NCBI RefSeq assembly: GCF_009909155.2
Contig: NZ_JAAAPM020000006.1
Location: 62,001-126,000, forward strand
Source: Flavobacterium undicola
GTDB lineage: Bacteria > Bacteroidota > Bacteroidia > Flavobacteriales > Flavobacteriaceae
Reading direction: 5' to 3'
Length of the DNA stretch: 64,000 bases
Notes under the pieces: generated by a model
The model's database searches: none
Told to the model about the DNA's origin: nothing
The model's input: only the letters and a program-made list of their open reading frames with translations
Part shown: piece by piece, positions 24,081 to 32,801 of the stretch
Numbering within the stretch: the first letter of the stretch is position 1
How the letters are laid out: each line of letters starts with the position of its first letter
Made by a program: the position numbers and the translations under genes

Positions 24081-26399
24081 ATGAACATAAAAAAAAATAT
24101 CACAACAGGAATTTATATACTGATAACCATTGGAACTATGAATGCACAAAAAAAACTATATTTAGACAAAACAAAATCAATTGAGGAACGAATAGATTTA
24201 TTGATAAAACAAATGACCTTAGAGGAAAAGGTTGGCCAAATGAACCAATATAACGGTTTTTGGGAAGTAACAGGCCCAACACCAAAAGGAGGTAATGCTG
24301 CTTTGAAATATGAACATTTAAGAAATGGATGGGTGGGTTCTATGCTTTCTGTTCGTGGTGTAAAAGAAGTTCGAGCTGTCCAAAAAATTGCAGTGGAGGA
24401 AACCCGCTTGGGAATTCCGTTAATAATAGGATTTGATGTGATTCACGGATATAAAACCTTGAGTCCGATTCCGTTGGCGGAAGCGGCAAGTTGGGATATG
24501 GAAGCCATAAAGAAATCGGCTCAAGTGGCGGCAGATGAGGCTTCGGCAGTGGGAATTAACTGGACCTTTGGGCCCAATGTAGATATTTCGAATGATGCGC
24601 GTTGGGGTCGTGTGATGGAAGGTGCAGGAGAAGATCCTTATTTGGGCAGCAAGGTGGCAATAGCCAGAGTAAAAGGGTTTCAAGGCGATACGAAAGCTGA
24701 TTTAGCTAAAGTAAACACAATTGCGGCTTGTGCTAAACATTTTGCTGCATACGGTTTTGCTGAATCCGGCAGGGATTATAACACGGTAGACATTAGCAAT
24801 TCTAAATTATATAACACCGTTTTACCTCCTTTTGAAGCGGCTGCAAATGCTGGAGTTCGTACGTTTATGAACTCGTTCAATATTCTGAATGGTATTCCGG
24901 CAACGGGAAACAGTTTTCTGCAAAGAGACATTTTGAAAGGGAAATGGCAGTTTGATGGATTTGTGGTATCTGACTGGGCTTCGGTTCGTGAAATGATTGC
25001 ACACGGTTACGCAAAAGATGGAGCGGAAGCAACACAAAAAGCTGTAACGGCAGGTTCAGATATGGACATGGAGTCGTATTTGTATGTGAATGAATTGGCA
25101 AAATTAGTCAAGGAAGGAAAAGTAAGTGAAGCCCTGATTGATGATGCAGTTCGCCGAGTGTTGAGAGTGAAATTTGAGTTGGGATTATTTGATAATCCTT
25201 ATAGATATTGTGACGAAAAACGTGAAAAAGCAACAATTGGAAACAAAGCCAATAATGACGGGGTTTTGGATATGGCAAAAAAATCGATCGTGTTGTTGAA
25301 AAACGCTCCCTCTCCTTTGGGGAGGGCTGGGGAGGGGTTACTTCCGCTACAAAAATCAGGACAAAAAATTGCTTTGATTGGGGCTTTGGCAAACGACAAA
25401 AATAGCCCATTGGGAAGCTGGAGAATTGCAGCCGATGACAACACGGCCGTTTCAGTTCTGGAAGGAATGCAACAGTACAAAGGCAATCAATTGACTTTTG
25501 AAAGAGGAGCCGATTTAACGATAGGAAAAACGACTTTTGTAGATGAATTGGTTTTCAATACCACAGATAAAAGCGGATTTGATGCTGCCAAAAAAGTAGC
25601 TGCGAGTGCCGATGTCGTGGTGATGGTTTTAGGAGAACACGGTTTCCAGTCGGGAGAAGGACGCAGCAGAACGCATCTTGATTTACCTGGTGTTCAACAG
25701 GAGTTATTGGAAGAAATCTATAAGGTGAATCCAAATATTGTTTTGGTTTTAAATAACGGAAGACCATTGGCTTTGCCTTGGGCGGCAGAACATATCCCTT
25801 CAATTGTTGAAGCTTGGCATTTGGGAACGCAAACTGGAAATGCCGTAGCACAAGTCTTGTATGGTGACTACAACCCAAGCGGAAAATTACCAATGTCCTT
25901 CCCGAGAAATGTAGGTCAATGTCCAATTTATTATAATAATTACAGCACAGGAAGACCTTCTAACAGTGAAAAAAATGTATTTTGGTCCCATTATACTGAT
26001 GTAGAAAAAACGCCTCTATATCCTTTCGGATACGGCTTGAGTTATACAACTTTCGATTATAAAAATTTGCACCTAAATAAAACCGCTTTCGCAAAAGGGG
26101 AGTCGGTTTTGGTTTCTGTTGATGTGACCAATTCTGGGAATTATGATGGAAAAGAGGTTGTTCAGTTGTACATTCATGATCATGCAGCGAGTTTGGCCAG
26201 ACCAGTAAAAGAATTGAAAGGATTTGAATTAGTTCATTTGAAAAAAGGAGAAACGAAAACGGTTACTTTGATTTTAACGGAAAAAGAACTTGGTTTTTAT
26301 GATAATGAAGGGAATTATTTGGTAGAAGCCGGAACTTTTAAAATCATGGTAGGCGGTAGCTCTGACAAAGGATTGGAAAGTGAATTTGAGTTGGAATAA
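24081..26399 (+). CDS. bglX: GH3 beta-glucosidase (BglX-type)
   Basis: A 772-aa exported GH3 enzyme (signal peptide to about residue 22). The N-terminal barrel includes EEKVGQMNQY, the substrate segment MEGAGEDPYLGS, KHFAAYG, and the nucleophile Asp298 in FVVSDWASV. The C-terminal domain has GEHGFQSGEGRSR with the acid/base Glu, and a fibronectin-III-like domain ends the protein (VSVDVTNSG, GKEVVQLYI). It removes terminal beta-glucosyl residues, fitting glucomannan oligosaccharides. It has an odd insertion: at residues 409-419 an APSPLGRAGEG peptide, encoded by a dispersed palindromic DNA repeat, sits between VLLKN and LLPL where relatives have two or three residues. The frame is preserved. 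Confidence 0.93.
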   Translation: MNIKKNITTGIYILITIGTMNAQKKLYLDKTKSIEERIDLLIKQMTLEEKVGQMNQYNGFWEVTGPTPKGGNAALKYEHLRNGWVGSMLSVRGVKEVRAVQKIAVEETRLGIPLIIGFDVIHGYKTLSPIPLAEAASWDMEAIKKSAQVAADEASAVGINWTFGPNVDISNDARWGRVMEGAGEDPYLGSKVAIARVKGFQGDTKADLAKVNTIAACAKHFAAYGFAESGRDYNTVDISNSKLYNTVLPPFEAAANAGVRTFMNSFNILNGIPATGNSFLQRDILKGKWQFDGFVVSDWASVREMIAHGYAKDGAEATQKAVTAGSDMDMESYLYVNELAKLVKEGKVSEALIDDAVRRVLRVKFELGLFDNPYRYCDEKREKATIGNKANNDGVLDMAKKSIVLLKNAPSPLGRAGEGLLPLQKSGQKIALIGALANDKNSPLGSWRIAADDNTAVSVLEGMQQYKGNQLTFERGADLTIGKTTFVDELVFNTTDKSGFDAAKKVAASADVVVMVLGEHGFQSGEGRSRTHLDLPGVQQELLEEIYKVNPNIVLVLNNGRPLALPWAAEHIPSIVEAWHLGTQTGNAVAQVLYGDYNPSGKLPMSFPRNVGQCPIYYNNYSTGRPSNSEKNVFWSHYTDVEKTPLYPFGYGLSYTTFDYKNLHLNKTAFAKGESVLVSVDVTNSGNYDGKEVVQLYIHDHAASLARPVKELKGFELVHLKKGETKTVTLILTEKELGFYDNEGNYLVEAGTFKIMVGGSSDKGLESEFELE
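25306..25337 (+). repeat. Palindromic dispersed repeat inserted in-frame in GH3
   Basis: The 32 nt beginning ctccctctcctttgg and ending tggggagggg differ from the intergenic copy at about 12952-12985 by only a few bases. The block translates as APSPLGRAGEG in the sense frame. It lies at the junction loop between the two GH3 domains, where an insertion would do least harm. Confidence 0.85.
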
Positions 26400-26401
26400 A
26401 A

Positions 26402-26460
26402 AAAGAAACACGAATTTCACGATTTTGTACTAATTAATTGGTGAAAATTAGTGAAATTGC
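26402..26460. repeat. cacgaatttcacga-type dispersed intergenic repeat
   Basis: The spacer after GH3 has aaacacgaatttcacgat followed by attggtgaaaattagtgaaatt, an imperfect inverted repeat of a form often seen in Bacteroidetes spacers. It could fold into a hairpin and end the GH3 transcript, although no T run follows. Confidence 0.5.
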
Positions 26461-26579
26461 TTAATAATATTGATGCGTTGGGGAATATAGAGTTCTCTTA
26501 AGCGGAATTGGACAAGATTGAAACTATTTTAGCAACTGTGAAAATCTGGATGTTGTGTGTCAGTTTAAAAAGACAACTA

Positions 26580-27332
26580 ATGAAACCAATTAGGACATTA
26601 TTAATAATATTGACTTTGAACGTAATTACTTCTTGCGGGCAAGGCCTAGATAATAATAAATCTTTAGAAAAAATTGCAGTTGACACTAAAGCTTTACCAA
26701 GTAACGAGATTATAAACCAACAAAGACATCATTTTGACACAACTTTTGTTGTTAACAAACAAACATTCAAATTTGTAATTAATGATATTGAGGATGAAGT
26801 TACAATGACATTTATTAGAAATTCAAAAAAGATAAAAACAGATACATTGCAGTCAGTCGGACTAGGAGGCTTTGAGTTTACGGACTTTAATAAAGACGGA
26901 AATCTTGACATTCTTATTACTTATTTAGGTAATAATTCATCTTATGACCTTTATTTATTCGATAACAGTATCAATGAGTTTAAAGATTTAGAAGGTTTTG
27001 ATAGATTTCCAGAAGCAATTCAACTTAAGACTAATCCAAATTATTATTATTCTTATCACAGAGCAGGGTGTGCTGATATGGATTGGGTAAGTGATTTATT
27101 CTACATTGACAATTTTAAAACAATTCAAGTTGGGCATATTTATGGACAAGGTTGTGACTTTGAAGTAAAAGAAAATCCCCAAGTAATTGCTATATACAAA
27201 GTTTTGGCAAACAGTGAAGAAAATAAAATGCTGATTAAAAAACTTCCTTATATAAAAAATATTCCCAAATTTGGCGACAAATGGAATTTTATTGAAAAGT
27301 ACTGGAACAATAACTATGAAAAATTTAATTAG
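26580..27332 (+). CDS. Putative lipoprotein, XAC2610-like, of unknown function
   Basis: The ATG at 26580 gives a lipoprotein signal (LLIILTLNVITSCGQG, lipidated Cys); a frame open from 26508 adds an unlikely prefix. The roughly 250-residue protein contains an EF-hand-like FTDFNKDGNLDILITYLGN loop, then a YDLYLFDN strand and two Cys-containing blocks (RAGCADMDWVSD, YGQGCDFEVKENP). The pattern resembles XAC2610-type proteins, which have no firm function. It is not an obvious glycan-degrading protein and may be a passenger inside the locus. It converges with the GH5 gene. Confidence 0.65.
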   Translation: MKPIRTLLIILTLNVITSCGQGLDNNKSLEKIAVDTKALPSNEIINQQRHHFDTTFVVNKQTFKFVINDIEDEVTMTFIRNSKKIKTDTLQSVGLGGFEFTDFNKDGNLDILITYLGNNSSYDLYLFDNSINEFKDLEGFDRFPEAIQLKTNPNYYYSYHRAGCADMDWVSDLFYIDNFKTIQVGHIYGQGCDFEVKENPQVIAIYKVLANSEENKMLIKKLPYIKNIPKFGDKWNFIEKYWNNNYEKFN

Positions 27333-27350
27333 AATAAATCATTAAACTAC

Positions 27351-27384
27351 AAAAAGGAGCAAATCTAAATTCGCTCCCTTTTTT
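27351..27384. terminator. Bidirectional terminator between lipoprotein and GH5 genes
   Basis: Arms aaaaaggagc and gctccctttttt around a 12-nt loop have A/T runs on both sides and sit between two converging stop codons (27332 and 27388). Confidence 0.85.
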
Positions 27385-27387
27385 AGT

Positions 27388-28680
27388 TTATTTCAGTTTA
27401 CAATTGTATTTTTTCACAATTTTTAAAGTCGATTTATCACTAGAAAAAACCGAATTTAACCCTTGTGGTTCCTGTGGAGGGTCGGTTGTTAAAGGATCAC
27501 CCGGATTCCATTTTCCTGTGTCGTTTACCGGTTTTCCTTCACCGCCAAATCCCCAAAAATTCGCTGCCTGCAACGGACCTTTATTAGCTACACTTTCAGC
27601 AACCCTGCTAAAAATATAATTGTAAAAAACATCTCTGTTTGCAACAGATGAACTATTTAGTAAACTTTCATTTTCTCTTGGTAAACCAAATTCTTCAATG
27701 ATAATTGGACGTTTTAAATCATTTGCCACCTTTACATGTTTGTCGATATAAATCCCGGCATTTTCTAAAGTCGTAGGTAAAGTTTTTTCGGCATTATCTG
27801 CTTTAAACCAATTCCAGTTTTTTGGCCAGATGTGCATTGTTAAATAATCGATATTCGGATTTTGATGTGTTCTCTCAAAAATTTCCATGCTGTCATTTGA
27901 GCTGTTTAAGCCTTCAGAACCGGTAGAAATCAAGTGATTTTTATCTAAACTGTCCATTAAATTTACAATGTTATTTAGCCAAATAGTGAATTTTTCTTCG
28001 TTTTCTACCGTAAAAAGTCTAGGCTCATTACCAACCTGCCACGCCATAATCGTGTTATCTTCGGTATATTTCTTTTTAGTATATGAGTTTGTTCTTCCCA
28101 TAATAAACTTCACATGATTTTCTAAACCTTTCATACAAGGCTCACAGCTGTGAAATTGCTCTGTGTATGACATAAATTGAGGCCATGTATTTGGTGCGAT
28201 TGCCGGTACAGGAATTGGTCCTTTACCATTCCATTCCAAATATTGCGACATTCCGCCTGACCATTCCCAGTTATTCGTCAAATACAAAACTGCGTACATT
28301 TTGCGCTTGTTCATTTCATTAATCAGGAAATCCAGACCATCAAGTAAATCTTCATCATATTTTCCCTGTTCGTATTGCAAAGCAGGTCGCACCGTGAAAT
28401 CATATTTTCCACCATCGGCACCAACCAAAATTCGTAAGTTGTCAATCTTGTTTTTTTTCATTAAATCAAGTTCGCGAAGTAATCTTTTGCGATCTCCAAT
28501 TTTTTTTGAAGCCAGTAAACTCCCATACCAATAATTTGTTCCAATGTAGGAATATGGTTTATCACCTTTATAAAATTGCGTTCCTTTTACGGTAATTTTT
28601 GGAAGCTCTTGTTGTGCCTGGCTATTTAAATTCGCTAAGCAAAAGACAAACACAATTAATTTTGAAATAGAATTTTTCAT
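27388..28680 (-). CDS. GH5 (subfamily 7-like) endo-beta-1,4-mannanase
   Basis: I choose the ATG at 28678-28680, giving MKNSISKLIVFVFCLANLNS and a clean signal peptide (430 aa); the longer frame to 28722 overlaps the upstream stop. The barrel shows GTNYWYGSLLA, the acid/base Glu219 in WQVGNEPR, THQNPNIDYLTMHIWP, and the nucleophile Glu330 in IIIEEFGLPRE. These match bacterial GH5_7 mannanases. It would cut mannan or glucomannan chains in the periplasm or after secretion (no lipid anchor). It is last in a minus-strand group after the clan GH-A lipoprotein (20 nt gap). Confidence 0.9.
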   Translation of the reverse strand: MKNSISKLIVFVFCLANLNSQAQQELPKITVKGTQFYKGDKPYSYIGTNYWYGSLLASKKIGDRKRLLRELDLMKKNKIDNLRILVGADGGKYDFTVRPALQYEQGKYDEDLLDGLDFLINEMNKRKMYAVLYLTNNWEWSGGMSQYLEWNGKGPIPVPAIAPNTWPQFMSYTEQFHSCEPCMKGLENHVKFIMGRTNSYTKKKYTEDNTIMAWQVGNEPRLFTVENEEKFTIWLNNIVNLMDSLDKNHLISTGSEGLNSSNDSMEIFERTHQNPNIDYLTMHIWPKNWNWFKADNAEKTLPTTLENAGIYIDKHVKVANDLKRPIIIEEFGLPRENESLLNSSSVANRDVFYNYIFSRVAESVANKGPLQAANFWGFGGEGKPVNDTGKWNPGDPLTTDPPQEPQGLNSVFSSDKSTLKIVKKYNCKLK

Positions 28681-28699
28681 GGTTTTATAAATTGATGAT

Positions 28700-30427
28700 T
28701 TATTTTTTTTCAATAACAACAAAAACAGAAGAACGAGCTGGCAATGTTATATTTGTCCCTTTTGTCGTTTCAGCTGAAAATGGTTTTAAAGAGGCATAAT
28801 TAGTTGGTCCTCCAGCTACTAAACTCGGACCTGTTCCGTTTATGATTACTTTTCTTGAAAATTCACCGTTATCAGTATCACCAACTAAAGTGTACCAAAA
28901 CATTCGTTTTCCGGTAAGGAAATTATTAAGTTTTACTTTTATGTTAATTGCAGTTGTTGCTTTGTTTACAAAGGCCAGACCTACTTTTCCATCAGAAAAG
29001 GAAGAGGCATATACTTCGTAATTTCCGTTAGCATCTTTATTGGCTTCGATCAAACGATCTCCCATATATTTTTGAAAATAATACATATGATAGAATGCCG
29101 GTCGGGGTGTGCCTTTAGGAATATTTGGTTCGTCCCCGTTGCTAAATGTTCCGTGATCATCTCCGTTTGACCATCCATTTGCTAAATCCCAACGTGCTGC
29201 AAGACCAATTTTGTTTTTTAAAACTTCTCCCAAAATCAATACTGCGTGCATTCCGTTTATATGCGAAACCTGCTGTTTGCTTCCGGTCGAGAAGATATTC
29301 CATTCATCTAATGCAAAAGGTTTGATTTCATTGCTTGTTGCAGTTAATTCACTTTTACAAAAAGTCATCATTTCGGCAGTTACTTTTTTAGGGGTTTCTA
29401 AAATTTCAGCTGCAGGTGCATTTGTATTATAGTTGGTGTAATAATTATGAATCACATAATAATCCGCATTACCATTGATATTGCTAAGCAATTTATTATT
29501 CCATGTTTTATAACAATCAGGGACATAGCTGGCAGGAGTATTTTCGACCATTACAGCTCCAATTTTGATGTTTGTGTTTCCAACTGCTACTGCAGCTGTA
29601 CGCATGGCGGCTGCTATTATTTTAAAATGTTCGGCATATAATTTTCCGTTTAAAAGTTCTGGCTGACCATCTTTATTGTTTGCGGTATTGATTCTGTAAC
29701 TTGCTTCCCAATCAGCATAAACTTCATTGCCAATTTCCCAATATTGTGTTCTTCCATTATCATAAGTTACCCAGTCTGCAGCTAGTTTTGCAGCATCTTG
29801 AACAGGATTTGCACCAGTTCCATATCTGGCATAACCATAATTTACAGTAATAATTCCTTTACTATTGGTCGATTGCAAAAGTTGATAATAATTATCTAAT
29901 GAAATTGTCCAGTCACCGTCATTTTTCCCAAACCAAAAGCCGGATTCTACTTCAGTACCATCGGCTTTTATTAATTTTGAAGGAGCAGTTGAAGGAGCAT
30001 TTAGTGCATTCCAAAAATAAACATCACTAATGCTTCCGCCGGGAAATCTGATGATATTAGGCTTCAGATTGGTTATGTCATTTACCAGAGTTGTATTGGT
30101 AATCATTTTTCCGGACCATAAATTGGCATTGTTTCCGTAAATGGAGCTGGGAATCTTAGTAATTACATTGGCATAATCAATAGTAACAGTAGAAGTTGTT
30201 ACCTCAGAAACAGCAGCATCAGTATAACTGGTTGGAGAGGTTAAGCTTTTAGATGTCCAATTATCCAGAAAAAAACCAATTGTATTTGATACCAAAGGAT
30301 CTGTTTGTGGTTTTATTACAGGGTCTTCCGGTGTTGGTGTTGGTTCAGGAGAATTGTCATCTTGTTTTGAGCAAGAAGAAAATTGTAATAAAAGAATACT
30401 AACTGTAATGAGGATTAATTTTTTCAT
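28700..30427 (-). CDS. Surface lipoprotein glycoside hydrolase, clan GH-A, family not assigned (arabinofuranosidase-like)
   Basis: A 575-aa lipoprotein (LLLQFSSCSK, lipidated Cys19) with a Pro/Asp/Thr linker (PEPTPTPEDP). The barrel has NIIRFPGGSISDVYFWN (residues 124-140), a putative acid/base Glu235 in YWEIGNEVYADW, HNYYTNYN, and a putative nucleophile Glu375 in FALDEWNIFSTG. A beta-sandwich domain ends the protein (LPARSSVFVVIEKK). The RFPGG and GNE layout recalls GH51/GH39/GH79-like clan GH-A members, often labelled alpha-L-arabinofuranosidase. The acid/base context is not the one I know from GH51 (GNEMDG). In this locus it may be a surface endo-mannanase or a debranching enzyme. The family is left open. 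Confidence 0.75.
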   Translation of the reverse strand: MKKLILITVSILLLQFSSCSKQDDNSPEPTPTPEDPVIKPQTDPLVSNTIGFFLDNWTSKSLTSPTSYTDAAVSEVTTSTVTIDYANVITKIPSSIYGNNANLWSGKMITNTTLVNDITNLKPNIIRFPGGSISDVYFWNALNAPSTAPSKLIKADGTEVESGFWFGKNDGDWTISLDNYYQLLQSTNSKGIITVNYGYARYGTGANPVQDAAKLAADWVTYDNGRTQYWEIGNEVYADWEASYRINTANNKDGQPELLNGKLYAEHFKIIAAAMRTAAVAVGNTNIKIGAVMVENTPASYVPDCYKTWNNKLLSNINGNADYYVIHNYYTNYNTNAPAAEILETPKKVTAEMMTFCKSELTATSNEIKPFALDEWNIFSTGSKQQVSHINGMHAVLILGEVLKNKIGLAARWDLANGWSNGDDHGTFSNGDEPNIPKGTPRPAFYHMYYFQKYMGDRLIEANKDANGNYEVYASSFSDGKVGLAFVNKATTAINIKVKLNNFLTGKRMFWYTLVGDTDNGEFSRKVIINGTGPSLVAGGPTNYASLKPFSAETTKGTNITLPARSSVFVVIEKK

Positions 30428-30429
30428 AA

Positions 30430-31611
30430 TTATTCTTTTGGTAATTGGTATATTTTTGGCAAGCTGTACAACAATGCTGATTTTTGTTTTTTGGTAAATT
30501 CTATAAAATCTGCAGTATCAGGCATGTTGGGTTGCGGAATAAAATAAGCTTCTTCGTTATTTTCCCAAAACATAACATAGGAAATGGATACATCATTTGT
30601 TGTTAAAGCATTATAAATATGTTTAGAAAAAAAGCCTTCGATAGGATTTTTAGTAAACGTGATTTGGTATCCTGTCTCGGTCATTGCCGCTATTTTATTT
30701 CTTTCTTTTGCTAAATCAGAAAGTATCTTTAGTTTTGAATTGGCTGTCTTGGATCCCTCCTCCCCTTTGTTGTCAAAATCTCCGTAATTGTCCATTCCTA
30801 AAATATCTACATGGGAATCACCAGGATATCTTTGTAAATATTCTGCTTCAGTATTGAATTGATTGTCTGGAGAAAATGCATAAAGAAAATTTGTAATTTC
30901 TTTAGTATCCCTCAAGTAATCTACCGTAAAAGTATAGAGCTCTTTGTATTCTTCGGCTGAACAATAGTTCGCTCCCCACCAAAACCAATTCCCGTCAAAC
31001 TCATGAAATGGTCTAAAAATAATAGGGATTAATTTTCCATCACTTCCTTTCATTTTTTTAGCAACCTCAGCTATTCTATCTAATTTTCTTTTATAATATT
31101 CGTGATTTTCCCCAGCTGCCAAAATACTTTTCACCCTGTTTTTTTCCTTGTCTGCTAACTTATCAGTATAAAAATCTCCCCCTTTGTATGGGTCTCTAAA
31201 ATGCCAGGAGAACGTAACGATCATCCCTTGGTCATATGCTTTTTTGGCATCGGAAATTATTTTTTGTTCTTGTTGAAAATACCAATTATCAGCCTTTTCC
31301 GTGTTTTTATCATCAGTTATATCCGAAAAGTCCAAACCAATAATTGCAGGATCGTAACCGGTTGTTTTCTTGACATCTGATTTCCCTTTTATATTATAAA
31401 AGAAACTGTTGAATGCATTTTGTTGCCCTATTGCAAAAGCTGTTTGAGATAGCTTTTTTAAATTATAAAAAAGGGCAAGCGTCTCTGTGGTTGCCTTTTT
31501 TTTAGCGACTACAAAATCGGAAATATTTTTAGTGTTTAGTTCTTGCTTTTCTGCTTGACAAAAACCAATTTGAAACACTAGAATAATTGCCATGAACAGT
31601 ACATTTTTCAT
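30430..31611 (-). CDS. GH26 beta-mannanase, exported
   Basis: A 393-aa protein with a signal peptide (residues 1-20, GFCQA). GH26 motifs are complete: FSWHFRDPYKGG, the acid/base Glu204 in FRPFHEFDGNWFWWG, and the nucleophile Glu312 in AAMTETGYQ. GH26 enzymes are mostly endo-1,4-beta-mannanases or mannobiohydrolases. It lies 2 nt after the clan GH-A lipoprotein start on the coding strand, so the pair is tightly coupled, and the double-CBM gene is upstream. It has no lipid anchor, unlike the second GH26 of the locus. Confidence 0.93.
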   Translation of the reverse strand: MKNVLFMAIILVFQIGFCQAEKQELNTKNISDFVVAKKKATTETLALFYNLKKLSQTAFAIGQQNAFNSFFYNIKGKSDVKKTTGYDPAIIGLDFSDITDDKNTEKADNWYFQQEQKIISDAKKAYDQGMIVTFSWHFRDPYKGGDFYTDKLADKEKNRVKSILAAGENHEYYKRKLDRIAEVAKKMKGSDGKLIPIIFRPFHEFDGNWFWWGANYCSAEEYKELYTFTVDYLRDTKEITNFLYAFSPDNQFNTEAEYLQRYPGDSHVDILGMDNYGDFDNKGEEGSKTANSKLKILSDLAKERNKIAAMTETGYQITFTKNPIEGFFSKHIYNALTTNDVSISYVMFWENNEEAYFIPQPNMPDTADFIEFTKKQKSALLYSLPKIYQLPKE

Positions 31612-31641
31612 TTTTTTATTTTTAATCGGATGTCATCGGGG

Positions 31642-32673
31642 CTATTCGTTTACCATTACAATTTGTAAATCATCTGCCAATAGTGTTCCGGTACAAGCAC
31701 TCAAAGCCAAGATAATCCTATATTTTTGGGTGTCAGAAGGAATTTGAATACTTTTCTTAAAATACGTCCAATCTGTAGTGGCAGTAACTGTCCCTATTAA
31801 TTGATCGTCTATCGTTTTTATTTTTCCATCACGAGTTAATTCGATAATAAACAAACCATTGTTCCAAGGATCTTTTCCTTGTTTGATGTCTTTGGCTTTG
31901 AGCCAACCCGAAACTTCAATTGTTTTTGCTCCGTTTAATATATCAGCCGTTTGGTCTATTGCTGTCCATTCGTTAACTGTTGATGTTATGGATGCTGCTG
32001 AATTACCTTCTTTTTTATCTGTTGTAGAAACAAGTCCTGAACCATTCCAATTTTTTAAGCCTGATTCAAAATTTGCATTTTCAAATATTTTTGGCATTCC
32101 TTCTTTCGTTATTGCTTCCGCTTTTTTTGCCATTACTTCCGTTTGCATTATTTTTAGATACTCCTCTTCGGTTACAGTAATGGCTTTAATATCATCAAAA
32201 AAAACAGTACCCGGTGTACTTTGCAAAGCAATCAATATTTTAACTGTTTTAGATCCTTCAGGTACAAGAACTGTTTTTGTATATAATTTCCAATCGACAG
32301 TTTCTTTGACTTGTGCAATATTTTCCGAAATGATTTGCTTATTAGCACCATTTAGAAATTCCGCATTTAATATTCCAGCACCATAACTTTCCCCACCTTG
32401 AATTGCGTCAGCTTTTATATAGGCACTAAAAGTAATGGCATAAGTACCTTTAGGGATATTTATTTTTTGATCCCCTCCTTTCCATTCTTTACCGACATAT
32501 TGCACAATCATACAAGAGCCAGAGCCTATTTTTTTTATAAAACCATTTTGAGTTAGATTATCAGCCCACCAATTATCAGTATTTTGATCAAAACCACCAT
32601 TAAGCACAAGGTTTTTTTGAGAAAACATAATAGAGCTAATAAGAAAGACGGAAAATAAAAGTATTGATTTCAT
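31642..32673 (-). CDS. Exported protein with two tandem carbohydrate-binding (CBM4/9-like) modules
   Basis: A 343-aa protein, signal peptide to about residue 18. Two beta-sandwich modules follow: residues 20-170 (NLVLNGGFDQNTDNWWADN to GTVFFDDIKAI) and 195-343 (FENANFESGLKNWNGSG to GTLLADDLQIV). Each has the N-terminal GFE/NWW and C-terminal FFDDI-like pattern of CBM4/9-like families. No catalytic domain is visible. It may hold mannan at the cell surface or be secreted as a binding protein. It is the first gene of the four-gene minus-strand group, preceded by a terminator for the genes upstream. Confidence 0.8.
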   Translation of the reverse strand: MKSILLFSVFLISSIMFSQKNLVLNGGFDQNTDNWWADNLTQNGFIKKIGSGSCMIVQYVGKEWKGGDQKINIPKGTYAITFSAYIKADAIQGGESYGAGILNAEFLNGANKQIISENIAQVKETVDWKLYTKTVLVPEGSKTVKILIALQSTPGTVFFDDIKAITVTEEEYLKIMQTEVMAKKAEAITKEGMPKIFENANFESGLKNWNGSGLVSTTDKKEGNSAASITSTVNEWTAIDQTADILNGAKTIEVSGWLKAKDIKQGKDPWNNGLFIIELTRDGKIKTIDDQLIGTVTATTDWTYFKKSIQIPSDTQKYRIILALSACTGTLLADDLQIVMVNE

Positions 32674-32754
32674 AAGATGTATTTTTTTTAATTCCTCTGT
32701 GGTTAGTTACTACTTTTTATGTTTTTTTTTGAATTTTGTTTTTATGTATTAAAA

Positions 32755-32786
32755 TTTGAAAGCATCAGCTAATTATCGCTTTCAAA
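32755..32786 (-). terminator. Terminator separating the two minus-strand mannan operons
   Basis: Arms ttgaaagc / gctttcaa around a 14-nt loop lie beyond the minus-strand stop of the epimerase gene, with T-rich sequence on the minus strand. The CBM gene therefore probably has its own promoter at about 32680-32750. Confidence 0.65.
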
Positions 32787-32801
32787 AATTTTAACATCCT
32801 G

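Noticed and set aside
24420-25926. Several minus-strand frames of 70-120 codons
   Set aside because: They are antisense to GH3, Pro/His/Cys-rich in a way typical of shadow frames, and have no independent signals.
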